A stretch of 64,000 nt of DNA from Phaeobacter sp. J2-8 (GCF_022867865.1 NZ_JALIEC010000005.1:291074-355073); one strand, 5' to 3'; positions 28,753 to 38,494 are shown, numbered from the stretch's first letter. Numbers and translations: made by a program. The notes: a model not told the origin generated them from the sequence alone.

Positions 28753-29691
28753 CTACTCCGAAATAAAGTCAAGCAGACCACGATAGGCCCGGACGTCGGA
28801 GGCGATGCCATCGGCGGTCTCAGTCCCGGTCTTGAATGTCTCGAAGCCGCGGAACTTGTTGTTCACGAAATCCTTGAACGTGTCGGATTGCACGGCTTGC
28901 GCCAACGCGGATTCCAGCGTCGCCACGGCGTCGGCATCCATGTCGTCCGGCCCAAAAAACACCGCGGCCTCAACGGCGCTGACGCCATAGCCAAGCGCGT
29001 CCAGCGTCGGAATGCCGGGATGCTCCTCGATGCCTTCGGGGTTCAGGGCGGCGACGACCTTCAGCGCGCCGTCTTCCATCATCGGCAGCGCGTTCGAGCC
29101 CGAAAACGCCAGGTCCACGTGACCACCAAGCACCGCCTGCCGCGCACCGGCTCCGCCCCGGGTCGGCACGATATTGACAGCGATGTCTTCCTTTTTGCCG
29201 ACATACTGCATGATGGCGCGGTCCAGCGGGATGATCGACGCATAGTTGATCCAGCCACGTTCCTTGGCGGTTTCAAGCATACCGGCCCAGTCATCAAAAG
29301 GAGCCTCCAGCGGCGCGGCCATCACGGTCCGATAGCCATGCGTGGTGGCGATGAAGGTCACATCGTCCGGCGTATAGGCGACGCTTCCTGTGAGCGGGGT
29401 GAACGAGAAAGTCGTCGCAACAGCAAACCCGATCGAATAGCCGTCTGGGTCTTTTGCGCGGACATATTCTGTCGCGACCGCACCACCGGCGCCTCCGCGA
29501 TTCTCGACGATGATCTTCTGCCCCAGCGTGGCCTCCATCTCGGCCGCCAGGATACGTGCTGCGGTGTCGCTGCCTCCGCCCGCGCGAAAGCCAACCACGA
29601 GGTTGATCGGCTTTTCCGGGAAATCGGCCCAAGCCGGTGCGGCAAACGCCATCGTGGCTGCCACCAGCGCGAGTGTCTGTGAATGTTTCAT
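28753..29691 (-). CDS. tctC: Second TTT substrate-binding protein, TctC (Bug) family
   Basis: This 312-residue periplasmic receptor has a Sec signal peptide (MKHSQTLALVAATMAFAAPAWA, cleaved before DFPEKP). The mature start KPINLVVGFRAGGGSDTAARILA and IIVENRGGAGGAVATEYV are hallmark Bug motifs. The ATG at 29691 has GGGAGGAG upstream. It is divergent from a LysR gene 100 nt away. With the CoA-transferase and CitE-like lyase downstream, its ligand is likely a di- or tricarboxylate such as malate or citramalate; this is inference. Confidence 0.92.
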   Translation of the reverse strand: MKHSQTLALVAATMAFAAPAWADFPEKPINLVVGFRAGGGSDTAARILAAEMEATLGQKIIVENRGGAGGAVATEYVRAKDPDGYSIGFAVATTFSFTPLTGSVAYTPDDVTFIATTHGYRTVMAAPLEAPFDDWAGMLETAKERGWINYASIIPLDRAIMQYVGKKEDIAVNIVPTRGGAGARQAVLGGHVDLAFSGSNALPMMEDGALKVVAALNPEGIEEHPGIPTLDALGYGVSAVEAAVFFGPDDMDADAVATLESALAQAVQSDTFKDFVNNKFRGFETFKTGTETADGIASDVRAYRGLLDFISE

Positions 29692-29786
29692 GTTGGCTCC
29701 TCCCAAACCGCACGCAGAGCACGTGCCTTTCGCACATCCTAAAGGACTGATGTCGCGATACAGAAATACAATGTTGATCTAGATAT

Positions 29787-29803
29787 TATAATGAATCATT
29801 ATA
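29787..29803. promoter_or_regulatory. 17-bp palindrome overlapping the LysR start codon
   Basis: TATAATGAATCATTATA is a perfect palindrome around a central A (8 + 1 + 8) and contains the proposed ATG of the LysR gene at 29791. It lies between tctC and lysR, where an operator is expected. Autoregulation is plausible but unproven. Confidence 0.5.
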
Positions 29804-30750
29804 TCCCTGTGATAGAGAACAAACATATCCGCAGCTTCCTGCGCGTTCTGGACCTGGGAAGTTTCTCAAAGGCGGCCAGATCATTGAATATTGCGCAACC
29901 CGCGCTCAGCCAGCATGTGAGAAAGCTGGAAGACGCGCTTGGAACGCGGCTATTGGATCGCAGCGCGCATGGTGTTTCGGCAACGGACAACGGTCGCGAT
30001 TTCAGCACCCATGCGCGCGAGATCCTGACGCTGGTCGAACAGGCAGAGCGACGCTACCGACGAGGCGTCGACGAGATTTACGGCGAGGTTCGGCTGGGCC
30101 TGCCCGGGTCGGTCTGCCCGGTGCTGGCGCCACCGCTGATGCTGGCCGCGAAGGAGAAGTTCCCGGGCGTGCGGCTCCAAATATTCGAGCTCATGAGCGG
30201 CGATCTGGCAGAATACCTGCGCGAGGGTCGTGCGGATATCGCGGTACTCTTCAACGTTCAAGAGACCGATGATCACACATCCGAAGCGCTCTTGACCGAG
30301 CGATTGCACCTCATTGGTGCCGCAGATGCCCCACTTGTCCAAGGCGACACGGTTGACGCGCAACAGCTTACCAAGGTGCCTTTGGTCGGTACGCGACCAC
30401 CACACGGGTTGCGACTTGTCCTTGAGCGATGGTCGAGTGATTCTGGCATCACCATGAACTTTCAGTTCGAGGCAGACGCACCCTCGGTTCTCGTCAGGCT
30501 TGCCTCGCAAGGATCGTGCTATTCGATTGTATCCAAGGCGGCAATTGCGCATGAGGTGCTTGGTGGATCGATCCGAGCCGCAGAGATTGTCAATCCGCCT
30601 ATCCAACGAACCGTCTGTCTTGCTTCCTCCAAACGGCTTCCCCCCAACAAGGCCCGCAACGTCGTGTTTGATCTGACGCGCGATGTGGCACTTGCGCTGC
30701 TATCGCGTTCCAAATGGGCAGGGGCGTCTCCGGCGACAAGCGTACGCTGA
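29791..30750 (+). CDS. LysR family transcriptional regulator (divergent from second TTT operon)
   Basis: This 319-residue regulator has an HTH at about residues 10-68 (KHIRSFLRVLDLGSFSKAARSLNIAQPALSQHVRKLEDALGTRLLDRSAHGVSATDNG) and an effector domain from about residue 95 (GEVRLGLPGSVCPVLAPPLM). The ALSQHVRKLE segment resembles Nac-type and other LysR proteins. It is divergent from tctC and is the natural candidate to control uptake and CoA activation of the carboxylate. No ribosome site precedes the ATG, so translation may be leaderless or the true start may be slightly downstream. Confidence 0.87.
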   Translation: MNHYIPVIENKHIRSFLRVLDLGSFSKAARSLNIAQPALSQHVRKLEDALGTRLLDRSAHGVSATDNGRDFSTHAREILTLVEQAERRYRRGVDEIYGEVRLGLPGSVCPVLAPPLMLAAKEKFPGVRLQIFELMSGDLAEYLREGRADIAVLFNVQETDDHTSEALLTERLHLIGAADAPLVQGDTVDAQQLTKVPLVGTRPPHGLRLVLERWSSDSGITMNFQFEADAPSVLVRLASQGSCYSIVSKAAIAHEVLGGSIRAAEIVNPPIQRTVCLASSKRLPPNKARNVVFDLTRDVALALLSRSKWAGASPATSVR

Positions 30751-31047
30751 TCGTCAAATGGAAGTCCTCTGGTAAACAGCGTGACCAATTTACAGATTTG
30801 ACCAATTTACAGAGCAGCCAATGGCCGAACCGAGCCTGCGTAACGGCCCGAGGTTAGATTAGGCAGCGCATATTCGTCGGTGATCCTTCCCTTCCTTAAA
30901 CCGCGCAGACATCCCGAGCGTGGCCCCCTTTTGCGCCGGTAAATGCCCCCATATCTCCGGATTGACACATCGCACATTAAATCAACCTGGCAATACCGCT
31001 GACAGACGCCCCCCCCGGATGGAAATCTTTCGCAACAGTAGACACCC
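30751..31047. other. Gap between two convergent LysR genes, no gene seen
   Basis: About 300 nt between convergent lysR genes. Apart from a 15-bp direct repeat at 30782-30813 and an eight-C run near 31009-31016, I see nothing. No clear terminator hairpin was found for either gene. Confidence 0.4.
30782..30813. repeat. Two direct copies of a 15-bp sequence
   Basis: TGACCAATTTACAGA occurs at 30782-30796 and again at 30799-30813, a 17-bp period. The AT-rich unit could be a tandem operator or a slippage duplication. It is far from any gene start, so an operator role is doubtful. Confidence 0.6.
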
Positions 31048-31968
31048 TCAGAAGGAAATCTTTTCCGATACCTCTGTCAGCACGTCTTCGCACATCTGAT
31101 GAACGGCCGTTACCCGCGCGGTTTGCATCTGTCGCCGGGAACGCGCGACCACGACGTTGCAGGGGGCGACCGGTTCGGCGATGTGCAGCCGCTGCACCTG
31201 GTTTTCGCGGGTGGCGAAGCCACGGCGGATCGTTTGCAGGAAATAGATGCCATAGCCGAAATTCTCGGACACCAGTGCGGTCATCAGGCGCACTGACTTT
31301 GGGTTCATCTCGACCATCGGCGTTTGGCCAAGTTTTCGGAACATCCCCAGGACATGCTGGCGCGTGCCCGGTTCATCCAGCAGGATCAGCGGCCGATCCT
31401 TGAAATCGGCCAGAGATACAGTGTCGCCAAACCGGTACTCGGTCTGGTCAGAGACGCCGATATGCGGGGTCACGCTGACCACGGAGGTCATTTCCACATC
31501 CGCCTCGGTCAGGAAATCATAGGTGATGGCCAGGTCGATGTCGCCTTCGCGCAGGCGCTCGATGATCTCGGTCACACCGAATTCAAAGATCTGCACCTTC
31601 AGGTCGGGATGCTTGCTTTGCAACCGGCGCAGCACCGGCGGCAGGACGATGGAGGAAAAAGCCGAGACTGCCCCAAGGCGCACCGTGCCGCGCAGGGTTT
31701 CGCCCAGGCCGATGGTCCGCCGGGTGAAAGCATCGAATTGTTCCAACAAGGCGGTTGCCTCGACGATGAATTCGGCCCCCGCGTGGCTTAGCGACAGGGC
31801 CCGCGACGGTCGCCGGACAAAGATCGAATACCCAAGTTCGGTCTCCACCGTTTTGATCGCCGTGCTCAGGGCGCTTTCGGAAATCCGTTGTTCCCGCGCG
31901 GCTTCTTGCAGGCTTGTCGCATTCGCAACGGCGACAACATACCTTAAGTGTCTGATATTGTTAATCAT
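31048..31968 (-). CDS. LysR family transcriptional regulator (divergent from ugp operon)
   Basis: This 306-residue LysR protein has an HTH at residues 1-60 (IRHLRYVVAVANATSLQEAAREQRISESALSTAIKTVETELGYSIFVRRPSRALSLSHAG) and an effector domain (LRGTVRLGAVSAFSSIVLPPVLRRLQSKHPDLKVQIFEFG). The HTH resembles aromatic or oxidative-type LysR members. It is divergent from ugpB with 119 nt between starts, so control of the ugp operon is likely. That would be unusual, since ugp genes are commonly under PhoB or DeoR-type control. Confidence 0.88.
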   Translation of the reverse strand: MINNIRHLRYVVAVANATSLQEAAREQRISESALSTAIKTVETELGYSIFVRRPSRALSLSHAGAEFIVEATALLEQFDAFTRRTIGLGETLRGTVRLGAVSAFSSIVLPPVLRRLQSKHPDLKVQIFEFGVTEIIERLREGDIDLAITYDFLTEADVEMTSVVSVTPHIGVSDQTEYRFGDTVSLADFKDRPLILLDEPGTRQHVLGMFRKLGQTPMVEMNPKSVRLMTALVSENFGYGIYFLQTIRRGFATRENQVQRLHIAEPVAPCNVVVARSRRQMQTARVTAVHQMCEDVLTEVSEKISF

Positions 31969-32087
31969 CGGTTTTACAGAACTGCAACATACTTTTTATT
32001 TTATTTTCTCGATCCATGCGATTGGGCACAAGCCTCCTCGTGGTGCAATTCGCTTTTGTATGCACCTTTATTACAGGAGTAATTGTC

Positions 32088-33421
32088 TTGAAGAACCATA
32101 TGCTTGCATGCGCGGCCCTGGCCTCTGTTGCCGCGACCTGCGCCCCTGCACAGGAACGCGTGACCTTTGATTACTGGTATGGCCTGTCCGGCCGACTGGG
32201 GGAAACGATCCAGGCCACCTGCGACCGTTTCAACGCCAGCCAGGACAGGTATGAAATCAACTGCGTCGGCCAAAGCGGCTATGCCAATGCCGTGCAAAAC
32301 ACGATTGCCGCCTTTCGCGCGGGCAAGCACCCGACCATCGTGCAGGCCTATGACGCGGGCACGGCAGATCTGTTGATGTCGGGGGAATTCTACCCGGTGC
32401 ACCAGATGATGGACGACTTCGGCATCGCGGTCGATTGGGACGACTACTTCCCCGGGATCGCCAATTACTATGCCAATTCCAAGGGCGAGATGGTGGCGAT
32501 GCCGTTCAACTCGTCCACCCCGGTGATGTATTACAACGCCCGTGACCTCGCCGCCGCCGACATCGCCGTGCCGCAGACCTGGGAAGAGTTCGGCGCTGCC
32601 CTGGTGGCGTTGAAAGAGGCCAACCCCGAGCGTTGCGCCTATGGCTATTCGCCGTCGTCCTGGGTGGACATGGAGCAATTTTCCTATGCCCATGGCGTAC
32701 CGATTGCCACCAACAACAACGGCTTTGATGGGTTGGACGCAGAATACGTCTATAACACCACCGTGGTTGTCGATCATGTTCAGGACATCAAGGATTGGTA
32801 TGATGCCGGCCTGCTGGAGATAAAGACCAATGCCGGCGGCATGAACGCCCGCAGCGCCTTTGGTCAGGATGTCTGTTCCTTCTACTTCGGCTCGATCGCG
32901 TCACACGCGTCGGTGCATGCGGCGGCGGTCGACAGCCTTGATTGGGACGTGGCGATGATCCCGGTGTTCGAGGGCACCGCGCGTCAGAACACCGTCATCG
33001 GGGGCGCGGCGCTTTGGGTGCTGTCCAACAAAAGCGAAGCGGAATACCGCGGCGCGGCGGAATATCTGAACTTCCTGGCGACGCCGAACTCTGCGCTCTT
33101 CTGGTCGACCGAGACCGGCTATATCCCGGTCACCCTGTCGGGCTATGACCGGATGCTTGAAACCGGTTTCTATGACGCGGCGCCCTTCAAGGGCCGCGAA
33201 ACGGCGATCGCGTCGTTGACCCATACCGAGGTCACCCCGCTGTCGCGCGGAGTCCCGGATCGGCGGGTTTCTGCAGGGCCGCAGCGAATGGACCGCGATG
33301 ATGCAAGAGATCCTGTCGGGCCAGATCGGCGTGCAAGAAGGGCTCGACCAGACCGTGGCCGAGATGAACAAGATCGCCCGCAACTTCGAGCGGACCTACC
33401 GCGGCGCCAGCTTCCCCCTGA
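32088..33421 (+). CDS. ugpB: Glycerol-3-phosphate ABC transporter substrate-binding protein UgpB, twice frameshifted
   Basis: This periplasmic receptor for sn-glycerol-3-phosphate (or glycerophosphodiesters) resembles UgpB throughout: FDYWYGLSGRLGETIQATCDRFN, AMPFNSSTPVMYYNARD, NNNGFDGLDAEYVYNT and NTVIGGAALWVLSNKSEAEY. I choose the TTG at 32088, with AGGAG 8 nt upstream, giving signal peptide MKNHMLACAALASVAATCAPA. The frame breaks at 33254-33256 (one C too many) and again at 33414-33418, where one C fewer would give ...GASFP-stop. Both corrections give exactly 444 codons, close to E. coli UgpB. Uncorrected, the tail reads straight into ugpA. Confidence 0.82.
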
Positions 33422-33528
33422 TCGCATCCCGGTCGGTCCGGTCCCCGAGCACGTGCGAGGGCCGGGCCGACCCCGATTTCCCTTTCCACGGGCGCCGTCG
33501 TCCGACCCCAGGTGTAGGAGAACCCCCG

Positions 33529-34410
33529 ATGCGTCACGCGCGCTTCAAGAACCCTTGGCTGGTGGCCGCGCTTGTCGCGCCGCAGCTTCTGATCGTTTTC
33601 GTCTTTTTCTACTGGCCGACAGCGCAGGCGATCTTCTGGTCGCTGACCTTTGAAAAACCATGGGGCGGCGGCAGCGAATGGGCGGGCCTGCACCATTTCC
33701 GCGAACTTCTGGGCGACCCGCGCTATTGGGATTCCGTGCGGGTCAGCCTGCTTTACGCCGTGGGCACGGCCGCCCTCGGCATGGGTTTGGCACTGGTGCT
33801 GGCGCTGTTCGCCGACCGGCAGCTGGCGGGCTATCGGTTATACCGCGTCGGGATGATCTGGCCCTATGCGGTGGCGGCCCCGGCAATCGGTCTGGCCTTT
33901 CGCTATGTCTTCAACCCCTCGGCCGGTATCATGTCCTATCTCAACGCGGTTCTGCCCGGGCTTTGGGACCCGGTGATGACCGGCTGGCAGTCGCTGCTGA
34001 TGATCATCATCGCCGGCGCTTGGAAGAACATTTCGTATAATTTCATCTTCTTCCTGGCGGCGCTGCAATCGATCCCGCGCGGGTTGGTCGAGGCCGCCGC
34101 GCTGGACGGCGCCGGGGTCACCCGGCGGATGCGGGATATTCAGCTGCCGCTGATGGCACCAACCTTCTTTTTCGTGCTGGTCATCAACATTGCTGACAGC
34201 TTCACCGACAGTTTCGGCATCGTCGATACGATGACCGTTGGCGGGCCTGCACGGGCCACCAATCTGCTGGTGTACCGGATCTATTCCGACGGGTTCCAGG
34301 GGCAGAATTATTCCTCGGCCGCCGCGCAGTCGGTGATCCTGATGGCGTTGGTGATCGCGCTGACCGTCCTGCAGTTCCGCTTTGTCGAGCGCAAGATCCA
34401 CTATACCTGA
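33529..34410 (+). CDS. ugpA: Glycerol-3-phosphate ABC transporter permease UgpA
   Basis: This 293-residue inner-membrane permease matches UgpA in length. Six hydrophobic segments are visible, starting with PWLVAALVAPQLLIVFVFFYWPTAQAIFWSL. The BPD_transp_1 loop EAAALDGAGVTRRMRDIQLPLMAP interacts with the ATPase. The ATG at 33529 has GTAGGAG 8 nt upstream; the open frame continues further up only because of the frameshift in ugpB. It pairs with UgpE (34424), 13 nt downstream. Confidence 0.9.
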   Translation: MRHARFKNPWLVAALVAPQLLIVFVFFYWPTAQAIFWSLTFEKPWGGGSEWAGLHHFRELLGDPRYWDSVRVSLLYAVGTAALGMGLALVLALFADRQLAGYRLYRVGMIWPYAVAAPAIGLAFRYVFNPSAGIMSYLNAVLPGLWDPVMTGWQSLLMIIIAGAWKNISYNFIFFLAALQSIPRGLVEAAALDGAGVTRRMRDIQLPLMAPTFFFVLVINIADSFTDSFGIVDTMTVGGPARATNLLVYRIYSDGFQGQNYSSAAAQSVILMALVIALTVLQFRFVERKIHYT

Positions 34411-34423
34411 AAGGCCGGACCCC

Positions 34424-35350
34424 ATGGTCGAACGCACACCAATCCTGAACATCCTCACTGATCTGATCCTGCTGTCCGGGCTGATCCTGCTGTTGGGACC
34501 GATCTATCTGGTCTTCGTCGCCTCGACGCAAACCCTGCAAGAGGTCAGCGCCATTCCCGCCCGCCTGCTGCCCTCGTCGCATTTCTTCGAGAACCTCTCC
34601 ACCGTTTGGCAGCAGTCGGATTTCCAGACCAAGTTCCTGAATTCGCTGATCGTCGCGGTGGGCGTCACATTGGGCAAGATCACCATCGCAGGGATCACCG
34701 CCTTTGCCATCGTGTTCTTCGACAGCCGGGCGCGGATGCCGGTTTTCTGGCTGATTTTCATCACGCTGATGCTGCCGCTCGAAGTGCGCATCGTGCCGAC
34801 CTACGCGGTGGCGGCCAATGCACTGTCACCGTTTCAGACCATGCTGGACGGGCTGGGCATCACCGCGCTGGTACGGGGCCTGACGGGCATCGAGATCGCA
34901 TTGGACTGGAGCCTGCTGAACAGCCATGTCGGCCTGATCCTGCCGGTCATCGCCACGGCCACCGGCACCTTTTTGTATCGGCAATTCTTCCTGACCATCC
35001 CTGATGAAATGGTCGAGGCCGCGCGCATGGACGGGGCCGGGCCGTTGCGGTTCCTTTGGGACATCCTCGTGCCGTTGTCGACAACGAACATGGCGGCGCT
35101 GGCCACGATCATGTTCGTCTCCGGCTGGAACCAGTATCTCTGGCCGCTGCTTATCATCACCGATCCCGCCTATAGCGTCGTCGCGCTCGAACTGCGCACC
35201 CTGATCCCGGACGGCAGCACCACCGGCGGCGGCATCCCATATTGGAACCTCGCCATGGCCGGTGCCTTGATTGTCATGGTGCCCCCGGTCCTTGTCGTCA
35301 TCGCCATGCAGCGTTGGTTCGTGCGCGGCCTTCTGAACACCGAGAAATGA
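34424..35350 (+). CDS. ugpE: Glycerol-3-phosphate ABC transporter permease UgpE
   Basis: This 308-residue second permease is slightly longer than E. coli UgpE because of an extra stretch around residues 140-165. Hydrophobic segments start with [25 protein letters not shown]. The EAA loop [28 protein letters not shown] and [12 protein letters not shown] are typical of the family. The ATG at 34424 follows an AAAGGCCGGA ribosome site. Its stop overlaps the likely ugpC start as ATGA. Confidence 0.9.
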   Translation: MVERTPILNILTDLILLSGLILLLGPIYLVFVASTQTLQEVSAIPARLLPSSHFFENLSTVWQQSDFQTKFLNSLIVAVGVTLGKITIAGITAFAIVFFDSRARMPVFWLIFITLMLPLEVRIVPTYAVAANALSPFQTMLDGLGITALVRGLTGIEIALDWSLLNSHVGLILPVIATATGTFLYRQFFLTIPDEMVEAARMDGAGPLRFLWDILVPLSTTNMAALATIMFVSGWNQYLWPLLIITDPAYSVVALELRTLIPDGSTTGGGIPYWNLAMAGALIVMVPPVLVVIAMQRWFVRGLLNTEK

Positions 35351-36460
35351 GTCCCATCATGTCTGCTATTACCTGTCATTCCCTGCGCAAATCCTACGGC
35401 GGCGCCGACATCATTCCCGGTCTCGACCTACAGGTGCGCAGCGGGGAATTCATCGTCATCCTCGGCCCGTCGGGCTGTGGCAAGTCCACGCTCCTGCGCA
35501 TGATCGCAGGGCTGGAGGCGGTCACCGCTGGCACCATCGAGATCGCCGGGCGCGATGTCACAACGCAAGAGCCGCGCGCCCGCGACTGCGCCATGGTGTT
35601 CCAGAACTACGCCCTGTATCCGCACATGAGCGTGGCCCAGAACATCGGCTACGCGCTGAAAATCGCGCGGGTGCCACGGGCCGAACGGGACCGTCGTGTC
35701 CGCGAAACCGCCGCGCTGGTGGGGCTGGAGGCCTTCCTTGAGCGCAAGCCCGGGCAATTGTCAGGCGGTCAGCGGCAACGCGTTGCCATGGCGCGCGCCA
35801 TAATTCGCGATCCGGGCGTTTTCCTCTTTGATGAACCCCTTTCGAACCTTGACGCGTCGCTGCGCGGGCAGATGCGTCACGAGATCCGCCGCATTCACGA
35901 CCGAACCGGCGCCTCCTCGGTCTTTGTCACCCATGACCAGCACGAGGCCATGACGCTGGGGGACCGGATGGTTGTCATGAACAACGGTCGGATCGAGCAG
36001 ATCGGAACGCCGCGCGAGGTCTATGCCCGCCCCGCCACCGTCTTTGTTGCGGAATTCATCGGCTCCCCGCCCATGAGCCTGCTGGCCGCCGAGGTCAATC
36101 AGGCATCCGGGGTGCTGCGGTTTTCCGACGGCAGCACCCTGCGGGTGGGGGATGCGGTGTTGTCTGCCTGTGCGGGCCGCGACCTGCGTCTGGGGTTGCG
36201 CGCCGAGGCATTGACCTTTTGCCCGCTCGACACGGCCGATCTGGTCGCACAATTCGATTTCTTCGAAGAGCGCGGCCACGAGGGGCTGCATTGTCTCCGC
36301 TTCGGCGCAGGGTCTCTGGCCGTCCTGTCACGGGACAAGCACCGGCTGACACAGGGGGCCGAAGTGGGCCTGCGTGTGCCAGGCCAACGCCCTTCATATC
36401 TTCGACGCGGACACCGGGTACCGCATCGACACGCATATCGAAAAGGAGGCCGCCGCATGA
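35347..36460 (+). CDS. ugpC: Glycerol-3-phosphate ABC transporter ATPase UgpC, frameshifted near the end
   Basis: This ATPase energises the ugp importer. Walker A is GPSGCGKST, the signature is [15 protein letters not shown], Walker B is [14 protein letters not shown], and a MalK-type regulatory domain follows. The start is 35347 (ATGA overlap with ugpE) or 35359. Near 36382-36383 one extra G shifts the frame. Corrected, the tail reads [20 protein letters not shown] and ends at 36460, overlapping the next ATG, for 371 codons in total. Uncorrected, ugpC appears fused to the downstream nuclease-fold gene. The family call is certain; G3P specificity rests on the operon. Confidence 0.86.
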
Positions 36461-37326
36461 AGCTGGCCAGTTACAATATCCAGTACGGCACGGGGCGCGA
36501 CGGATGCGTCGATCTGGATCGCATCGTTGCCGAACTGGGCGACGCCGACTTGATCGCGTTGCAAGAGGTCGAGCGATATGCCGAACGCTCTGGCATGGTG
36601 GACCAAGTGGCCGAAATTGCGCGCCGCCTGCCGGGGCATTTTTGGGTTTACGGGCCGGGCATCGACCTTGATGCCTCGGAGGTCCGTTACGACCGGATCG
36701 TCAACCGGCGCCGCCAGTTCGGCAATATGGTGCTGTCGCGATGGCCGATCCTGTCGTCGATCAATCACACGCTGCCCAAGATCGCGCTGCACAAAGTCAT
36801 GCACATGCAGCGTACGCTTGTCGAAACCGTGATCGACGCCCCCGGAGCCCCCCTGCGTTTTGTCTCGGTGCATCTTGATCACATCTCGACCGACACCCGC
36901 ATGCCGCAGGTGGACTATATGGTGGAAATCGCACTGCACGGTCCCGAACGGGGCCCCAGCCTGGGGGGGCGTGGACCGGACACCCCTTGGCTGGACCGCC
37001 CCGAACCGCCGCAGCCGCGCAGCGTGATCGTGATGGGCGACATGAATTTCCTGCCCGGATCGCCCGAATACAGTCGGGTCTGTGGCGCCATGTCGAAACG
37101 CTATGGGCGGACCACACGCGCCGGCGGGCTGCTCGACGCGTGGACGCTGACCGGCCACGACGAGCACGAAGGCGACACACTGCCACGCGACACCCGCCCA
37201 GAGCCGATGCGGATCGACCATTGTTTCGTCAGCGCCGACCTCGCCCCGGCCCTTCGCAACATGCACATCGACAACACGGCCTGCGGATCCGATCACCAGC
37301 CGATCTTCGTCACGCTCGACACCTGA
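36457..37326 (+). CDS. Endonuclease/exonuclease/phosphatase family protein
   Basis: This 289-residue DNase I-like (EEP) fold protein has motifs [10 protein letters not shown] (Asn), [10 protein letters not shown] (catalytic Glu), RFVSVHLDH (His), [16 protein letters not shown] (Asp/Asn) and [12 protein letters not shown] (C-terminal Asp-His). There is no signal peptide. It follows ugpC with an ATGA overlap and an AAGGAGG site, so it belongs to the ugp operon. EEP proteins include phosphodiesterases and phospholipid phosphatases. Release of phosphate or glycerol phosphate from an imported phosphodiester is the likely role, rather than DNA repair. Confidence 0.88.
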   Translation: MKLASYNIQYGTGRDGCVDLDRIVAELGDADLIALQEVERYAERSGMVDQVAEIARRLPGHFWVYGPGIDLDASEVRYDRIVNRRRQFGNMVLSRWPILSSINHTLPKIALHKVMHMQRTLVETVIDAPGAPLRFVSVHLDHISTDTRMPQVDYMVEIALHGPERGPSLGGRGPDTPWLDRPEPPQPRSVIVMGDMNFLPGSPEYSRVCGAMSKRYGRTTRAGGLLDAWTLTGHDEHEGDTLPRDTRPEPMRIDHCFVSADLAPALRNMHIDNTACGSDHQPIFVTLDT

Positions 37327-37405
37327 GCCCGCGCCCGGTTTCGGCCGGGGCCTGCGACCGCATTGCCTCGATCCAAGTCCCATTCGCTTCTTTGGAGTTT
37401 CTATC

Positions 37406-37486
37406 ATGCCCGCCCAGACCGACCTGCCGCTTGTTATCGGCCATCGTGGTGCGTTGCATGAGATCGTGAATTTCGTCGTGCAATAA
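37406..37486 (+). pseudogene. Truncated glycerophosphodiester phosphodiesterase (UgpQ-like) start
   Basis: An ATG with TTGGAG upstream begins MPAQTDLPLVIGHRGA, the canonical glycerophosphodiesterase N-terminus (HRGA includes the catalytic His-Arg). After about 16 residues the similarity ends and a stop follows at 37486. Rearranged sequence and a transposase relic come next. The gene is therefore a 5' stub, probably the original last gene of the ugp operon. Confidence 0.65.
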
Positions 37487-37589
37487 CGGGTCGAGACCGG
37501 GCGCGATATCGAGCTTTGGATCAATTTCAAGGACAGGTTCGACACCTATGGTCCGGCCTGGATGTTTGCGGAAACGCAACCCGGCAATT

Positions 37590-38354
37590 GCCACCCGCCC
37601 AGATCAAAGCGTTCGCCGCCAGCCATGGCACATAGGCCAAGACGGACCAGGTCGACGCAGAGCTCATCGCGCGGTTCATGCTGTTTTGCCCGGATGCGGG
37701 ACGCGCACGGCCACATAAAAAATTACGCCTTATCAAGATATTGCCATCAAATCGCGGGTAGTTGGTCGAGACACGCAAACGACTTCTGGCGCAGATCAAA
37801 GCGCAAGGGAATCTGGGATCGGCAGATATGTTCGATGCCATGAACGCCAAGTTGAAAGACATTCTTGATCGCCAGATTGCAGGGTTGGAGGTGCGGATCG
37901 AGCAGACCCTGGCCTCGGATGATGAATTGGCCAGAACTGCCGACATCCTGCGTTCCGTTCCCGGGATCGGCCCCGTCGCCAACACTATGCTGATCGCCGT
38001 CCCTCTATGGTTTGCCGATTGCAAACCACTGCCGGGCAGTGGGTGCCCGAGCTTGGCCAACTCTCGGGTGAGCAGGCCGCCGCGCTTGCAGGCCTGGTTC
38101 CGATCGCACATGACAGTGGTGCCATGCACGGCAGGCGCGCCATCGGAGGCGACCGCCGACTGTTACGGCACGTGATGTTCCAGGCGGCGCTCGTCGCCAG
38201 CCATCACAACCCGCTCCTGAAAACCATCGCCGACCGTCTTCTTGCCGCCGGAAAACCACACAAGGTTGTCATCACAGCCGTCGCCCGCAAGCTCGTCACA
38301 ATCGCAAACGCGCTTTGCAAGTCTCGTTTCAAATGGCCCAATCATGTCACCTGA
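37590..38354 (+). pseudogene. IS110-family transposase remnant
   Basis: This is a decayed transposase. One frame reads AQIKAFAASHGT-stop-AKTDQVDAELIARFMLF (the DEDD-domain AKTD..DAE motif), later another TAG, then LVETRKRLLAQIKAQ and DILRSVPGIGPVANTMLIA. After an out-of-place stretch of about 45 nt (37998-38042), a second frame gives PELGQLSGEQAAALAGLVPIA, RRAIGGDRRLLRHVMFQAALVA and VARKLVTIANAL, the transposase_20 C-terminus. Two in-frame stops plus the insertion mean it is dead. No terminal inverted repeats were seen, as usual for IS110. Confidence 0.82.
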
Positions 38355-38494
38355 GAAATACAGTTGCTAGTCTTCTGCGAGGCAGGAAGAGGCAAACATG
38401 TCAGGTTACATCTGTGAAACGGCAGCCGAAAATTTTGGACGCCGTTTCACATCGCGACAGGGGCAATGCCCCAGAGAGCCGACAAGAGAACAGG

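Noticed and set aside
33298..34410. Apparent UgpB tail fused to UgpA
   Set aside because: A UgpB-type ending appears if one C is removed at 33414-33418, and ugpA has its own ribosome site and ATG at 33529.
35242..37326. Apparent UgpC-EEP fusion protein
   Set aside because: A one-base correction near 36382 gives a normal UgpC end and an ATGA overlap with the EEP gene. The fusion is an artefact of the frameshift.
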